From: Yarrowia lipolytica
Lineage: Eukaryota; Ascomycota; Dipodascomycetes; Dipodascales
NCBI RefSeq assembly: GCF_001761485.1
Contig: NC_090774.1
Location: 3,286,001 to 3,350,000 of the forward strand
DNA: 64,000 bases
Reading direction: 5' to 3'
The position numbers were made by a program, and so were the translations under genes. Below, in pieces: positions 53,964 through 64,000 of the stretch. A model generated the notes under the pieces. That model was not told the DNA's origin, made no database searches, and was given only the letters and a program-made list of their open reading frames with translations. Position 1 is the first letter of the stretch. Every line of letters begins with the position of its first letter.

Positions 53964-56135
53964 ACTTATACATGCACAATGTCTGTGATTAGCTCGGTTG
54001 TTAGAGCTAAATGGCGGGGAGGCTACTGAAAGACGTGTTTGGGAGGCAGAGGGGGGTACCCACGGGTACATATAGTTCCGCAATGGGTTTGTGTCACAAG
54101 ATCCACTTCTGTGTCACTTTTATTTATCCTTTACCTCCTGTCACGCGCGTGTCACGGGCCCTTCTCATCGCTGTCACGCAAGCATCCATCATAACGAATT
54201 ATACTCGATGCACATACGTGACACTACCAATACAATAGGTGAAGGGGGAGACGCACCCCTGTACTCGCTAGCACAAGACAACAAACTACTGTAGTCGTGT
54301 GGACTGATTGGGTAACTGAAGAGTATCTCCATCAAATACTCCGCCATTTTTCGCAGTTAATAGAATTTTATTCGATTTTATACCCCATTCTTAGATTCTA
54401 TTGCAACGCAATCTAAAAGGCAACAAGGAGGAGGCGGAGGATTCTGCAGGACTCAACACTAGAAAAAATGTGCCGAAAAAAGCGCAAGGACTCGGAATGG
54501 CCAAAAATATCAAAAAAAACTTCCATTTTGAGCGGAGAAAGTGAGAAATCAATGCTATATTGCCCGGTGAACCCCCTCAAACACCCTCAATATGGTTGCT
54601 GAAGATGGCCGATCTACGCTATGTTTCTCAAAGTTAACCTGTCTCACCCCGTGTGGGGTAGACGTTAGTTCCTGATGAGCTGAGGGGTTCCATGTGATAG
54701 GAGATGATAGTGTAGCTGAATAGAAACGATTTGCTCCGAGGCTTTTTGATGACTTAATTGACCCCGATTGTTGCACATTTTCCCATCGACTTTCAAATAT
54801 CCGAGCATCAACACACAAGGTTCCATGTCGGAGCTCACTTACAGTAGAAACCATGTATTGTACCTGTTCGAGTTCCCCCATCTGCCATAAGTCCACGGAC
54901 GGTTCGAAATGCTTTTTCAGGCGCTCCTACCATTTCTTGTATCCCTTAACCGTTTAAACGATAGGGTCAGATGCGAAGGGAGGGGTTGGAGTTGTACAAT
55001 GATTTTCGGTTTATTTATCGAGAAATATTTAACATATGTTACGTAATAATCGATATAAATTCATTGGAGAAGAGACCTAAGATGTATTTGGTCTTTTCAC
55101 GTAAGAGAAGACGCTATCATTTCCCACAACTCAACATTAACCCGAAACACATCCTGACTAGAGAAACAGTCGTTCGTTGGGTGCTACACATCAGCTACAA
55201 GTAGGTGCTATAGTCTGTAACAGAACTGCATGGTTGTACCTCGGTAGGGGGGTTATTTTCAGTATTGTGCGATGATACCCAGTTAAAGGTGAGGATCTGC
55301 TCAGTTGTTTTCGGAGTGGGTGGCAAATGTGTGATCAAGGTTGACTTTGAGTGGCGTGTTAGGATTGTGACTGTGACCGATACAGAAGAGATCAGAGTCT
55401 CATAAATTGACAGGAACGCCCTCCACGCCCCAAGTCCACAAACTCTAGTCCCAACAAAGTTCCTGATAATGTGCCTCATTATTGAATCCTAGACTTACCC
55501 AAAATATCCATAACGATGTTTGCCACAGCCTGTATAAAGAGGGGTCTTATTAACACATTCTGGAATGCTATTAAAATATCATTGAGTCTGTTATATCCCC
55601 GTCGATCCAATTGCGCCAATGGACGTGTGTTGGTGTCTTCTCATAATCGATGTGTGAGCTGCAAGGTGTCAGACACACAAGACCTTAGAGGAGGAAGTGG
55701 AGAATAATGCAGCTTTTGCCCTGAAATCCGATAAAAATAACAAAGCTATCTAAAGGCCCCAATATCAGCTTCTTTTGTGCTCAAATACGTTCTCGAGTGG
55801 GAGGATTCATCTCTCAATTCGTACGGACCGGTACTTTGAACGTCCCGTATGTACTGAACTCTAAGAAACATACGGGTTCTTGAAGTTTTATCAGCCCGGA
55901 AATATATCATCCCCCCAGAAGGTGCAATAACAATACTATACAAAAAACGATTGTAGATACAGATATTCACACTCACACAATTCAAACGACACTTGTGTCA
56001 CTTCCCTACCTACCCCCCTTCATCTTTTGTACACTCCATCTTTTAGCCCCTCCACTTACCACTCTCACCTTATCGAAGCCTAATTTCCGCAATTATTAGG
56101 CTGTCTGAGGCTCCACCTCCTCGTACCATACAACT
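53964..56135. other. Divergent intergenic region (2.2 kb)
   Basis: Upstream of both the CSR1-like gene and the unrecognised gene at 56136. It holds a possible structured element at 54339-54439. Short frames here are not protein-like. Confidence 0.55.
54339..54439. repeat. Nested inverted repeats, possible structured element
   Basis: CTCCGCC (54339-54345) faces GGCGGAG (54433-54439), and inside it TTAGATT (54391-54397) faces AATCTAA (54410-54416). No known RNA family recognised; could be chance. Confidence 0.3.
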
Positions 56136-57572
56136 ATGGATAGCGACTACGGAATCCAGTCAATTTTGTCGGACGACGAGCAAGACGCCTGGGACGAAAT
56201 TGACGCTCCTTTTCTCGAGCGGCCCAGCTCCTCCGGTCTGGTGATGCCTGCGATTTCCTCCGACGGCTCCGTAGTGTCTAGTCGAGAGATAATGAGCAAG
56301 GGAGACGGCTTTCTGAACGGTGATTTCCCAATGCCAAAATTTGCGCAGTTATGGAACAAATCCGGGTGTTTGTGTATAGAGCCGCTCTGTGGTTGTGACA
56401 AGGTGAGGGAAAAGGTGGAGGCTCATCTTGGCAATATGACTGAGAAGCAGAGGGGATACGTGGTTGTCTTCGAGGTCGAGCCTGAAGCTGCCCAGCTGGC
56501 CAAGATGGCAGTGTTAAGGAACTGGAAAGGAGACGAGAAAGTCTTCATGTTTTTGGATACCAAATTCGAGCTTTCCAAGAAGATGCGAGATGGTATTAAT
56601 GAGGTGGAAAGAGTGGAACTGGTTGTTTTGGGTGGTGAAGAGAAGAAGGCAGATGGTGATATTACCATTGATGCGAAACCGGCACATGGTACAAAGAGAA
56701 TGAGCGCCGACGCAGTATCCTCCTTCCTCAAAATTCTCTTTTCTATTGGGATTGTGTTCGTTCTGTTCAACCCTCAGAAGCAAACCAGTCCCTCTTTCTC
56801 AGCCTCCAATACCACCTTCTATGGTCCTCCGCAGCCTGTGACCCCGTTTAAGTATGAGATTCCAGACTCCATGATATTTCCATCTTGCTATTACTTGGAC
56901 AAGCCAGAGGTCCACGTCACCGCTCCTTCCCATCAGAACAGTTTAAGCATAGAAACAGTCTTCAACTTTCTTTCTGAGGGCTTTCAGCGACTATGGAACG
57001 GTATCCTGAGCATACCGTCTTTGCTGAGTCGACTTTTGGGACTTGATAAAGATGTGTTTGAGACCAACAGTGAACGAACGTTGAGGAAGATTGGGCTCGA
57101 CATGGATCTATTGGTTGAACTAATGGACGAAATTCTTGAGGAGCAGACTGAGCAATCTCTTCACGATGCCCTCTATGTCTGGAACAAGATGGGCTCCGAC
57201 ATAGCTGAGCCCCTCAAGCGCCTGAAGTACGACGAGAAGACAACTTCTGCCAACTTTCTGTCAATCATAAAGCTTGAGAGGAGATTGAAGGTAGTAGGGG
57301 AGAAGCTGGCTACAACTAAGAGAGAGGTTAGTGCAATGAGAGATCGTGAGAAGGGAGGGGCACGAGAGAAAGCAAGAGGAGGTGAGATTGCTCGTCCACG
57401 TGAGAAGATCAATTCTCATCCGATTGTTGGCGCACGTGAAAATCCTGATGTTCTAAATATGTCTCCATTACCCACTGACTACATGAACCGAATGGAATAC
57501 CGCGACCGACAGGGCCATGGGCGACGAGGAAGGAAGAGAGAGAGAGAGAGGGGAGGACCGAGGCGCTCATAG
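56136..57572 (+). CDS. Unrecognised single-TM protein with an N-terminal AIM-like motif
   Basis: A 478-residue protein I do not recognise. Residues 1-30 are acidic and contain DAWDEI (W19, I22), which fits the Atg8-interacting motif W-x-x-I/L/V with acids in front. Residues 100-165 look like a small alpha/beta domain. One transmembrane segment lies at 195-211 (SSFLKILFSIGIVFVLF). The part beyond it has amphipathic helices (FLSEGFQRLWNGI and on), a coiled-coil-like stretch (about 375-405) and a very basic Arg/Glu/Gly-rich end containing RERERER. The layout recalls membrane-anchored autophagy receptors such as Atg39, but no homology is shown. The clean ATG and sustained codon bias support a real gene. 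Confidence 0.75.
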   Translation: MDSDYGIQSILSDDEQDAWDEIDAPFLERPSSSGLVMPAISSDGSVVSSREIMSKGDGFLNGDFPMPKFAQLWNKSGCLCIEPLCGCDKVREKVEAHLGNMTEKQRGYVVVFEVEPEAAQLAKMAVLRNWKGDEKVFMFLDTKFELSKKMRDGINEVERVELVVLGGEEKKADGDITIDAKPAHGTKRMSADAVSSFLKILFSIGIVFVLFNPQKQTSPSFSASNTTFYGPPQPVTPFKYEIPDSMIFPSCYYLDKPEVHVTAPSHQNSLSIETVFNFLSEGFQRLWNGILSIPSLLSRLLGLDKDVFETNSERTLRKIGLDMDLLVELMDEILEEQTEQSLHDALYVWNKMGSDIAEPLKRLKYDEKTTSANFLSIIKLERRLKVVGEKLATTKREVSAMRDREKGGAREKARGGEIARPREKINSHPIVGARENPDVLNMSPLPTDYMNRMEYRDRQGHGRRGRKRERERGGPRRS

Positions 57573-58955
57573 GAAAGGAGGCAGAGAGGAGATTTGATAC
57601 TTGAAGGAGTGAATTATCTATTGTGGTTTATCCAGTGTTATTTATTATAATATCGAGTACAGTGTACTGGTAGTGCGTAGTTGAGCACATATGGTACAGT
57701 AGGTATTGCAAAACGCTTGAGGTCAAGGCTTGTAGAGTGTTCCGAGAGGGTTTGGTTCAATTACCAAGCCGCATATACAGTCTACACTTGAAGCATAGCT
57801 CTTTTACCATACGAGTATGTACTGTACTGTACAGAAAAACAACAACAACTAGCTATAGTATGATTAATTACCTCTACTTGTAGTAGTCTCGTTGTTTTCT
57901 GCAGTATGACTTTCTCGGCTTGGACAAAGCTCGTACCAATTATAAGATGCAGCATTGGAAAAACAAAACATAATAACAATCACCACCTCCACCCAATATG
58001 CTCGTTGATCTCCCTTCACGTTGTCCAGTCACATTCCCAGTGTAGATCACGTCAATGATGGCAGCCGGGTGATTGTCTGCCGCGGTTTTCACATCTTGAC
58101 ACAGAATCAAAAACCATCTATAAAGTACAGTACGAGTACATAGCCTAACATCAAGGCACTATCTAAGACGCCCTCTCCCACGATCCCGGTCCTAAAACCC
58201 TACTGATTATCGTTATGATCGACACAACAAGAGTTCTCCGTGGCCTCGGGCGTATCGTTCGACAAATGCACGATGCAGAGCTCTTTCACGGCTAACTCCT
58301 GTAGATCGCTCCCAAAAACAATGAAAGCTCCGGAATGCGACAGTTCATATGGCACCCAAGAGAAAAAGTGTTACCACAAGAGAAACCCACACCATGTGAG
58401 TTGATCTGGTGGGTGACTCTGTGAACAAATGCTCAAGAGTACAAAAACCACACACGATTGTTCTCTTACAAGTATGTAAATGAAAACAATAGACACAATT
58501 AGATCATGGGCGCTTCTAGCGATACACAGATCACCTTTCAAGTGTGGGCTGTATGAGCTTTACTGCTTAGAGGGATAGTTACTAAGCCTGTACAGTATGT
58601 AGGCAAGCACACCTGTAGCTGCAGTATATACTCGTACTTGTAGGAGGGTATCCAGTGCACCGCCCTTGAAGATCCTGTCGAAAATGTGATCAAGCATGAG
58701 TGGGTAGCAACTGCTCCTTACACTCGATTGCTTACATCCAAAACCGGTTCTTAGTGTAAGTGAAGCCATGGCAAGTGTACCATGGTGATTAAATAAATTA
58801 AATGTTATGTAATGTGTTAGACTGGTTTGTCATAAATCGCCAGTCCGGTGTATAATTGTGTTGTGTGCTGTTGTCATCATTAACTTGTCGTGATATCATC
58901 ATTATGCGATACTCTCAGAGCATCATACTGTACAGTACTTGTCGCACCTTGCTCT
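57573..58955. other. Convergent intergenic region (1.4 kb)
   Basis: Terminator-type A/T-rich DNA follows 57620. ACTTGTAG/TACTGTA words occur at 57656, 57692, 57812, 57872, 58128, 58590, 58630 and 58927. No gene is supported; the 69-codon frame at 58560-58769 is doubtful. Confidence 0.55.
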
Positions 58956-59891
58956 CTAGATCAGAGCAACCACAACGCCTGCAATTGCGACCAAGCCAGT
59001 CAGTCGCACGTTGTACAGTCTGGATCCGCTGCCGTTTTGTTGCGAGGGCTTGGGTTTCTCGATGGTAGTGGGCTGTCCGTTACCACCTCCAGTGGCATAG
59101 ACTGTAACTGTGCTTCGAGCGCTGATGGAAGTAGACTGGCCCGGTGGTCCAACGACAACAGTGGTAACTTCGCCCGAGTTTCCTCCCGAGTTACCATTGG
59201 AGCCGGAGTTGGTTCCAGAGTTGCTGGATCCTCCAGAGCTGCCTCCAGAGCTGCCTCCAGAGCTGCCTCCAGCTGCTCCACCCGCATTGCCCCCAGAGTT
59301 TCCCCCAGAGTTGGAACTAGAACTAGGAGCTGCACTGGCAGCACTAGTGCTCGGCGCAGCACTTGAGGCGGCGGTCGCATCGAGACCCAAGGAAGAGGCC
59401 AGCTGCATCACCTGCGAAGTTGCTGCCGCCCATTCACTGCTGTGTTCAGGGGTGAGGGTGGGTAGAGCGACTGTGACTGCGTTGATGATGAGAGCGAGAT
59501 TGTTTGCCACATTAGACTTGGCCTCGGGCACGTTGTAGTGAGTCAGCACGTTCTTAAAGCCCTCGGAGGCCTTCGAGAAGTCAGGCGAGCCCTCAAAGGC
59601 ACTTAGAGTGGCAGTGGCCATAGATAGCAGCTCGGGGAAATTCGACGAGTCGACACCGTTCGCGGCCAGGGATCCGAAACTGCCAATCAGGTTCTGCACG
59701 TCAGTGTTGGCGCTGACAATGTCGACCACACTTTGGATCTCGGAGGTGGCCTGCTGGTCAGACACGTCGTTGTCTGTTTTGGCTGAGACAATACCAGCCA
59801 CGACATTTTGGGCGATGGAGGCGACCAGAGGGTTGTTCTGGGCGTGCACGAGCGTCAGCAGCGCAGCTAGGGTGAAGGTCGAATGTTTCAT
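58956..59891 (-). CDS. GPI-anchored Ser/Gly-rich cell-wall protein
   Basis: A 311-residue secreted protein. The N-terminus MKHSTFTLAALLTLVHA is a clear signal peptide. Residues 20-170 form an Ala/Val/Ser-rich helical domain without cysteines. A Ser/Gly/Asn-rich spacer (about 175-245) contains near-perfect GGSS repeats from a 12-bp DNA tandem (59229-59276). The end has a hydrophilic NGSGS followed by a hydrophobic tail (LVAIAGVVVALI), the layout of a GPI attachment signal with a likely omega site near the NGS. Function is presumably structural at the cell surface; the family is not recognised. Confidence 0.85.
   Translation of the reverse strand: MKHSTFTLAALLTLVHAQNNPLVASIAQNVVAGIVSAKTDNDVSDQQATSEIQSVVDIVSANTDVQNLIGSFGSLAANGVDSSNFPELLSMATATLSAFEGSPDFSKASEGFKNVLTHYNVPEAKSNVANNLALIINAVTVALPTLTPEHSSEWAAATSQVMQLASSLGLDATAASSAAPSTSAASAAPSSSSNSGGNSGGNAGGAAGGSSGGSSGGSSGGSSNSGTNSGSNGNSGGNSGEVTTVVVGPPGQSTSISARSTVTVYATGGGNGQPTTIEKPKPSQQNGSGSRLYNVRLTGLVAIAGVVVALI
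59229..59276. repeat. 12-bp tandem repeat coding GGSS units
   Basis: About four copies of a TCCAGAGCTGCC-type unit within the wall-protein gene. Such in-frame repeats commonly vary in copy number between strains. Confidence 0.75.
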
Positions 59892-60646
59892 TGTGGTCCA
59901 GATTCTTCTCCTGTTGGTGTTCCAGGCCTATGGCTATATATGTTTACTACATCCAACCTACGCTTGAATACGGTTTGCGACTTTGTTGGCTGTGGGCAAA
60001 CTCTAAGTGCTCCACCACAAAGTCAATTTTCCAACTGATGATGTCGAGCCAAATAGGAGAACGGAAAAGGGAGGTTGTGGCTGTGTATAGTTAGAGAGGT
60101 GGGTTATGTACAACTGGCCAGGAGACCAAATAACACAGTCAAAACAACGCACACAATCAATAAGTAGTACGTCCCTGTGAAACCCACTAAGGTCTCATCA
60201 ATCCCAACTCATACCAGGAACACTGCACTATTACTGTCAGAGACTACTTGCATGCACCTAAGCGATATCACAGGTATGAGTTAGTGAGGGGTCATGTATG
60301 GTATTGGGGACACAAAGCAAATTATATTAACGGGCGTTACCTTTCTGAAACTATACCCTGCCTCTAAGCCTCTGTTCGTACAATACTACACTATAGCACT
60401 TGTATGAGTATTCGTACTGCACTTCATTGGTTGTTTGCCACCCCTGACGTCAAGACTCACCCCCACTATACACTATACTCCCCGCATCGGGGCCTGTTAC
60501 ATGTGGTGAGACAGTGGGGCGAGTTAAGTGGGGAAGTGGGTATTATTGATGTTATCAATTTCACAGGATAACTATTGAGGCGCATCCTTCCACTCAGATG
60601 GTCTCCAATCTCTTGTTGATTGCCCACTAATCCCGTTGATCGTATA

Positions 60647-60664
60647 CCCCCCCCCCCCCCCCCC
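60647..60664. repeat. Homopolymer of 18 C
   Basis: Eighteen consecutive C in noncoding DNA; probably variable in length, and a likely spot for sequencing error. Confidence 0.9.
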
Positions 60665-62370
60665 ACCTCAACCTCACTCCACTCTATATACAGCACTCCA
60701 ATTTTTTTGGCTTTTAGACAGCTGCACCTGGGACTAAACTCTATTTGGAACGGGCCACTGACGTAAAAACTGCCTGAGCAGAGATCGTCATTACTGGTCT
60801 GACCGGGAAAGCAGGATGGTAAAGTGCAGAAACAGATACGGGGGTCCACCAGGCGACCCTGTCAAGTCCGATTTATCACAAATGCCGCCCTCTTTCCTTA
60901 CTCAAACATCTACATTCCAACAACCATACCCCCGTAGCAGGGTGCATAAACCCCCTGGAGAAAATAAAAGCGGGAATTTGACAGAGCTCTGAACGACTTG
61001 TGGGAGAACTGGATATAGAAGTTTGTATGTACGAACCAACCAGACACTGGCTATGGGCAGTGCTTTGGGAAACCTGCAACAAGACTCTATCAGTTTAAAC
61101 TGTCGATGGCAATATTGCTATTGAGTATACTATTTGTATACGCTCCATCATATATATAAAAGACGTCTTACAGGGTGTCCTGCACACTTTGCGACCTACG
61201 TATATCAGAAAAATGCTCACACAAGTAGCAACTACTTAACAAAGCAATATGCCTACAAGCCGTATTTGTGCCCCCGGCGCACCTGTCCAATATCACTTCC
61301 ATTTACGTCCAAGCAAGACCAAGTCAAAAGTTCGCAAGTTTCGATGTCGATCCGTGCATTTTGTGGGGAAGCTGCGGGGATTTCGGTGGATCAAAAGACA
61401 GCCAGCGATGTGACACAGCGAGACGTTTAATTTTGACGTAAGAGGGCGTGAGTGACTGTGTTCAGTATCACTGTAGCAACTCTATGCCAGTCCACTGTAT
61501 ACTGCGAACACATCTAGCGTACAGTATTGGTATCTCTATACAGTGCCATCAATATCGCCAACAACCACATTCTCTACACACCGACTACCCGGTCCAGGAA
61601 TAAGTACATTGCATTTGTAGTACACTCTGAGACACCAGTAAAACGGTTTGGAAGGTTTCCCACTTGGCCTTGCTTCTAGCGTGCTTCAAGTCATCTGAGT
61701 GGATCTAATCGGGGCTCGGAGCTCCCTCTCAATCTTATGACCTATCTTCCGCAGTCTTTCACTCAGCCCTTCATGAGTTCCACTACTTAACCCCAGTTAC
61801 CATGCCTCTGTATACGATATGTGGAGAGGCAGAGAGTACAAATACTATAGAAATGGATGTTCTTGCACGTTGGTCTGGTTTGACTACTTGCACGCCAGCA
61901 ATGGAACACATCTGAAGAACTTGTACATACCTCTACTGTAGCTCTATGAAGGTTTTCAGATTCGCTGAGAGATACTAGAACAACGCCAGTGGTATCATAC
62001 CCATATGGTATACAAAAAAGTCTGGTACCATCTTAATCCTCTTTATCTCCTCTTTCCAATGATACTACTTATACCGCCAAAATCCCACCATGTCTCTTGC
62101 GTATATCACAATTATAGATTCCCAAAATATATCAGAGACACCTAGAACAGAAGTAAAAGTATTTATACCGCTCCACACCCCTTCACCTAGTAATTATCTT
62201 CTCTCCTCAATATCATCAATACACCCCTAAAACACGCCGACTTTATACCCCCTTCATATCAACTCATGTATGAAAGCGTAAACGTGTTATTAAAGCTTCT
62301 CCTACAATAAAGCCGAATCAATCGTGTTTGAGACTTCTAAAAGAGACCAAACCAGCCCGCAGAAGCAGTA

Positions 62371-62382
62371 TATCACGTGATA
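62371..62382. promoter_or_regulatory. TATCACGTGATA palindrome (E-box) upstream of AVT2
   Basis: A perfect 12-bp palindrome centred on CACGTG, 168 bp before the ATG. bHLH factors (Cbf1, Pho4 or Tye7 type) bind this core. Confidence 0.5.
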
Positions 62383-62549
62383 CCTCATATCTTCACGTGC
62401 ATGCAACCGCGACCCCCTTTTAAACCCCCCATCTCCCCCTTATCGAACCCTAACCACCTCATCTCATCATGCACTTCGCTTAACACAAGCTGCGCGCTTG
62501 GCGCTAATTTCGAGTTTCAATATATCTACCAGCACAGACAGATCACGAC

Positions 62550-63929
62550 ATGTCGGATCAAAATCACGTCGAGCTGGAAAGCTTGGCAGAATCGGACGAC
62601 TACCAGGTTGAAAGCGACAACGACGATGGCGGACACGTTACCCAGACGTTACTGGGCAACAATCCCGGGTTAGCCGAGGTCACGGCTGAATCTGAGAAGT
62701 CCAACATGAAAATGGCATTTATGAACATGGCCAACTCGATTATCGGCGCCGGAATCATCGGCCAGCCCTACGCCGTGCATGAGAGTGGTCTTATTGCGGG
62801 AATCCTGCTACTGGTTGGTCTGACGTTCCTGATCGACTGGACGATTCGACTCATCGTGGTCAACGCCAAGTTGTCAGGTACAGACACGTATCAAGCCACC
62901 TGCCGCAAATGTTTTGGTAAGACCGGTCTCATTGCCATCTCTCTGGCCCAGGGCTGCTTTGCATTTGGTGGATCGATCGCGTTCTGTGTCATTATCGGAG
63001 ACACTATTCCGCATGTTCTGGGAGCACTTTTCCCGTCTCTTCTGGGTGGTGAGGACTCGGGACCTTCGATCCTCGTCAACAGACAGTTTATTATTGTTAT
63101 TTGCACGTGTCTGATCTCTTATCCGTTGGCTCTGAACAGAAATATTGCCCATTTGGCCAAGGCCTCGGCTTTGGCTTTGGTATCCATGCTGGTCATTGTC
63201 ATTCTTGTGATTGTCCGAGGACCCCAGCTTGCTCCTGAGTACAAGGGCACTTTTGATGGACACGCTCTGAGTATCAGCCCGGGACTGTTTCAGGGAGTGT
63301 CAGTCATCTCTTTCGCCTTTGTCTGTCACCACAACTCTCTGCTGATCTACGACTCTCTGAAACGACCTACTATGGATAGATTCGCTACAGTTACCCACTG
63401 GTCTACCGGAGTCTCCATGGTGGCTTGTCTGGCCATGGGAGTGGGTGGGTTCGTCATTTTCGTCGACAAGACCAAGGGAAACGTTCTCAACAACTTCCCA
63501 GCCTCTGATGTCATGGCCAACGTTGCGCGATTCTGTTTTGGCTTCAACATGCTCACCACCCTGCCTCTGGAGATCTTCGTTTGCAGAGAAGTCTTCACTA
63601 CATACTTTTGGCCTGGCGATGAGTTCAAGTGGATTAGACACATTGTTACTACCACGGTGATGATGCTCACCGCCATGTGTGTTGCTCTGATCACCTGTAA
63701 CCTGGGTGTTATTCTAGAACTCGTCGGAGCTACCTCAGCTTGCGTCATGGCATATATCCTGCCTCCCCTGTGCTATTTGAAGCTGACCAAGAACAAGAGT
63801 CTAAAACAGAAGGCTCCTTACTATCTGGTGGCAGGATTTGGAGTGCTAGTCATGCTCTTCTCCACCATCCAATCACTGCTGAAGATTGTGAATGGAGAGG
63901 AAGAGGGCAGTCATTGTGACGTGAACTAG
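62550..63929 (+). CDS. AVT2: Amino-acid transporter of the AAAP family, Avt2-like
   Basis: A 459-residue transporter with an acidic N-terminal tail (1-50) and about ten to eleven membrane segments. It closely resembles yeast Avt2 (about 480): MAFMNMANSIIGAGIIGQPY, GDTIPHVLGALFPSL, RGPQLAPEYKG, VISFAFVCHHNSLLIYDSL, KTKGNVLNNFPASDV, FCFGFNMLTTLPLEIFV, and a matching end around NGEEEGSHC. The family (SLC32/36/38-like) moves amino acids by proton exchange or symport, many members at the vacuole; the direction and substrates of Avt2 are not well defined. Complete, no intron seen, ATG at 62550. Confidence 0.9.
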   Translation: MSDQNHVELESLAESDDYQVESDNDDGGHVTQTLLGNNPGLAEVTAESEKSNMKMAFMNMANSIIGAGIIGQPYAVHESGLIAGILLLVGLTFLIDWTIRLIVVNAKLSGTDTYQATCRKCFGKTGLIAISLAQGCFAFGGSIAFCVIIGDTIPHVLGALFPSLLGGEDSGPSILVNRQFIIVICTCLISYPLALNRNIAHLAKASALALVSMLVIVILVIVRGPQLAPEYKGTFDGHALSISPGLFQGVSVISFAFVCHHNSLLIYDSLKRPTMDRFATVTHWSTGVSMVACLAMGVGGFVIFVDKTKGNVLNNFPASDVMANVARFCFGFNMLTTLPLEIFVCREVFTTYFWPGDEFKWIRHIVTTTVMMLTAMCVALITCNLGVILELVGATSACVMAYILPPLCYLKLTKNKSLKQKAPYYLVAGFGVLVMLFSTIQSLLKIVNGEEEGSHCDVN

Positions 63930-64000
63930 TCCTAATATGACCAATTATTGTCCCCTACGGGTACTTGCACTGCACGACCACTCAAAACATCCAAAACAAA

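Larger units (their letters stand above)
59892..62549. other. Divergent intergenic region (2.7 kb)
   Basis: Promoter space for the wall protein and the AVT2-like gene. It holds an 18-base C run at 60647-60664, a perfect TATCACGTGATA palindrome at 62371-62382 and a pyrimidine-rich leader before 62550. No gene seen. Confidence 0.6.

Noticed and set aside
54555-54896. 113-codon minus-strand frame
   Set aside because: No codon bias, no pattern and no supporting signals in the divergent promoter region.
1-64000. Transposons, LTR elements or LINE remnants
   Set aside because: No reverse transcriptase, integrase or transposase fragment and no long terminal repeats were recognised. Short degenerate copies could be missed without a library search.

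Overview
The window is nuclear DNA of an ascomycete yeast, and the gene set, codon usage and splice signals point to Yarrowia lipolytica or a very close relative. Arginine is written mostly as CGA. The few introns sit at the extreme 5' end of genes, start with GTGAGT-type donors and end with a CTAAC branch point almost touching the acceptor (CTAACNCAG). Intergenic DNA is long (up to 3.8 kb) and carries recurring short words related to ACTTGTAG and TACTGTA. Species assignment is inference; no database was searched.

Layout. 0.8-4.8 kb: a purine (urate/xanthine-type) permease convergent with a UTR1-like NAD kinase. 8.6-9.4 kb: a Naa50-like acetyltransferase. 11.6-19.6 kb, all on the minus strand: BUD6 (polarity, formin regulator), TIF6 (eIF6) and HSP104 (disaggregase), the last behind a striking heat-shock-element ladder. 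23.1-26.6 kb, plus strand: a spliced sodium:solute symporter and a secreted aspartic protease with no ATG. 26.8-28.1 kb: three intron-bearing tRNA genes (Gln-CTG, Ile-AAT, Arg-TCG). 29.1-45.0 kb, the dense core: STT4 (PI 4-kinase), AOS1 (SUMO E1), an HDA3-like HDAC-complex subunit, PRP4 (U4/U6 snRNP), DPL1 (sphingosine-phosphate lyase, with a 24-nt micro-exon) and BET2 (Rab geranylgeranyltransferase beta). 47.4-54.0 kb, minus strand: a small one-TM mitochondrial-type protein, a YMC1-like carrier, a decayed repeat-containing reading frame and a CSR1-like Sec14 protein. 56.1-63.9 kb: an unrecognised single-TM protein, a GPI-type wall protein and an AVT2-like amino-acid transporter.

Most genes are single-copy housekeeping functions with no operon-like logic. 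Loose themes are nitrogen and amino-acid supply (purine permease with GATA sites, symporter with Gcn4-type sites, protease, AVT2) and lipid or membrane traffic (STT4, DPL1, BET2, CSR1). I saw no recognisable transposon, retroelement, CRISPR array, rRNA or 5S gene. The most interesting signals are the seven-step 10-bp HSE ladder upstream of HSP104, the DPL1 micro-exon that completes its membrane anchor, the ATG-less protease, a repeat pair with paired changes at 52 kb, a promoter-like cluster inside a long convergent gap at 11.3 kb, and an intergenic word family absent from genes.
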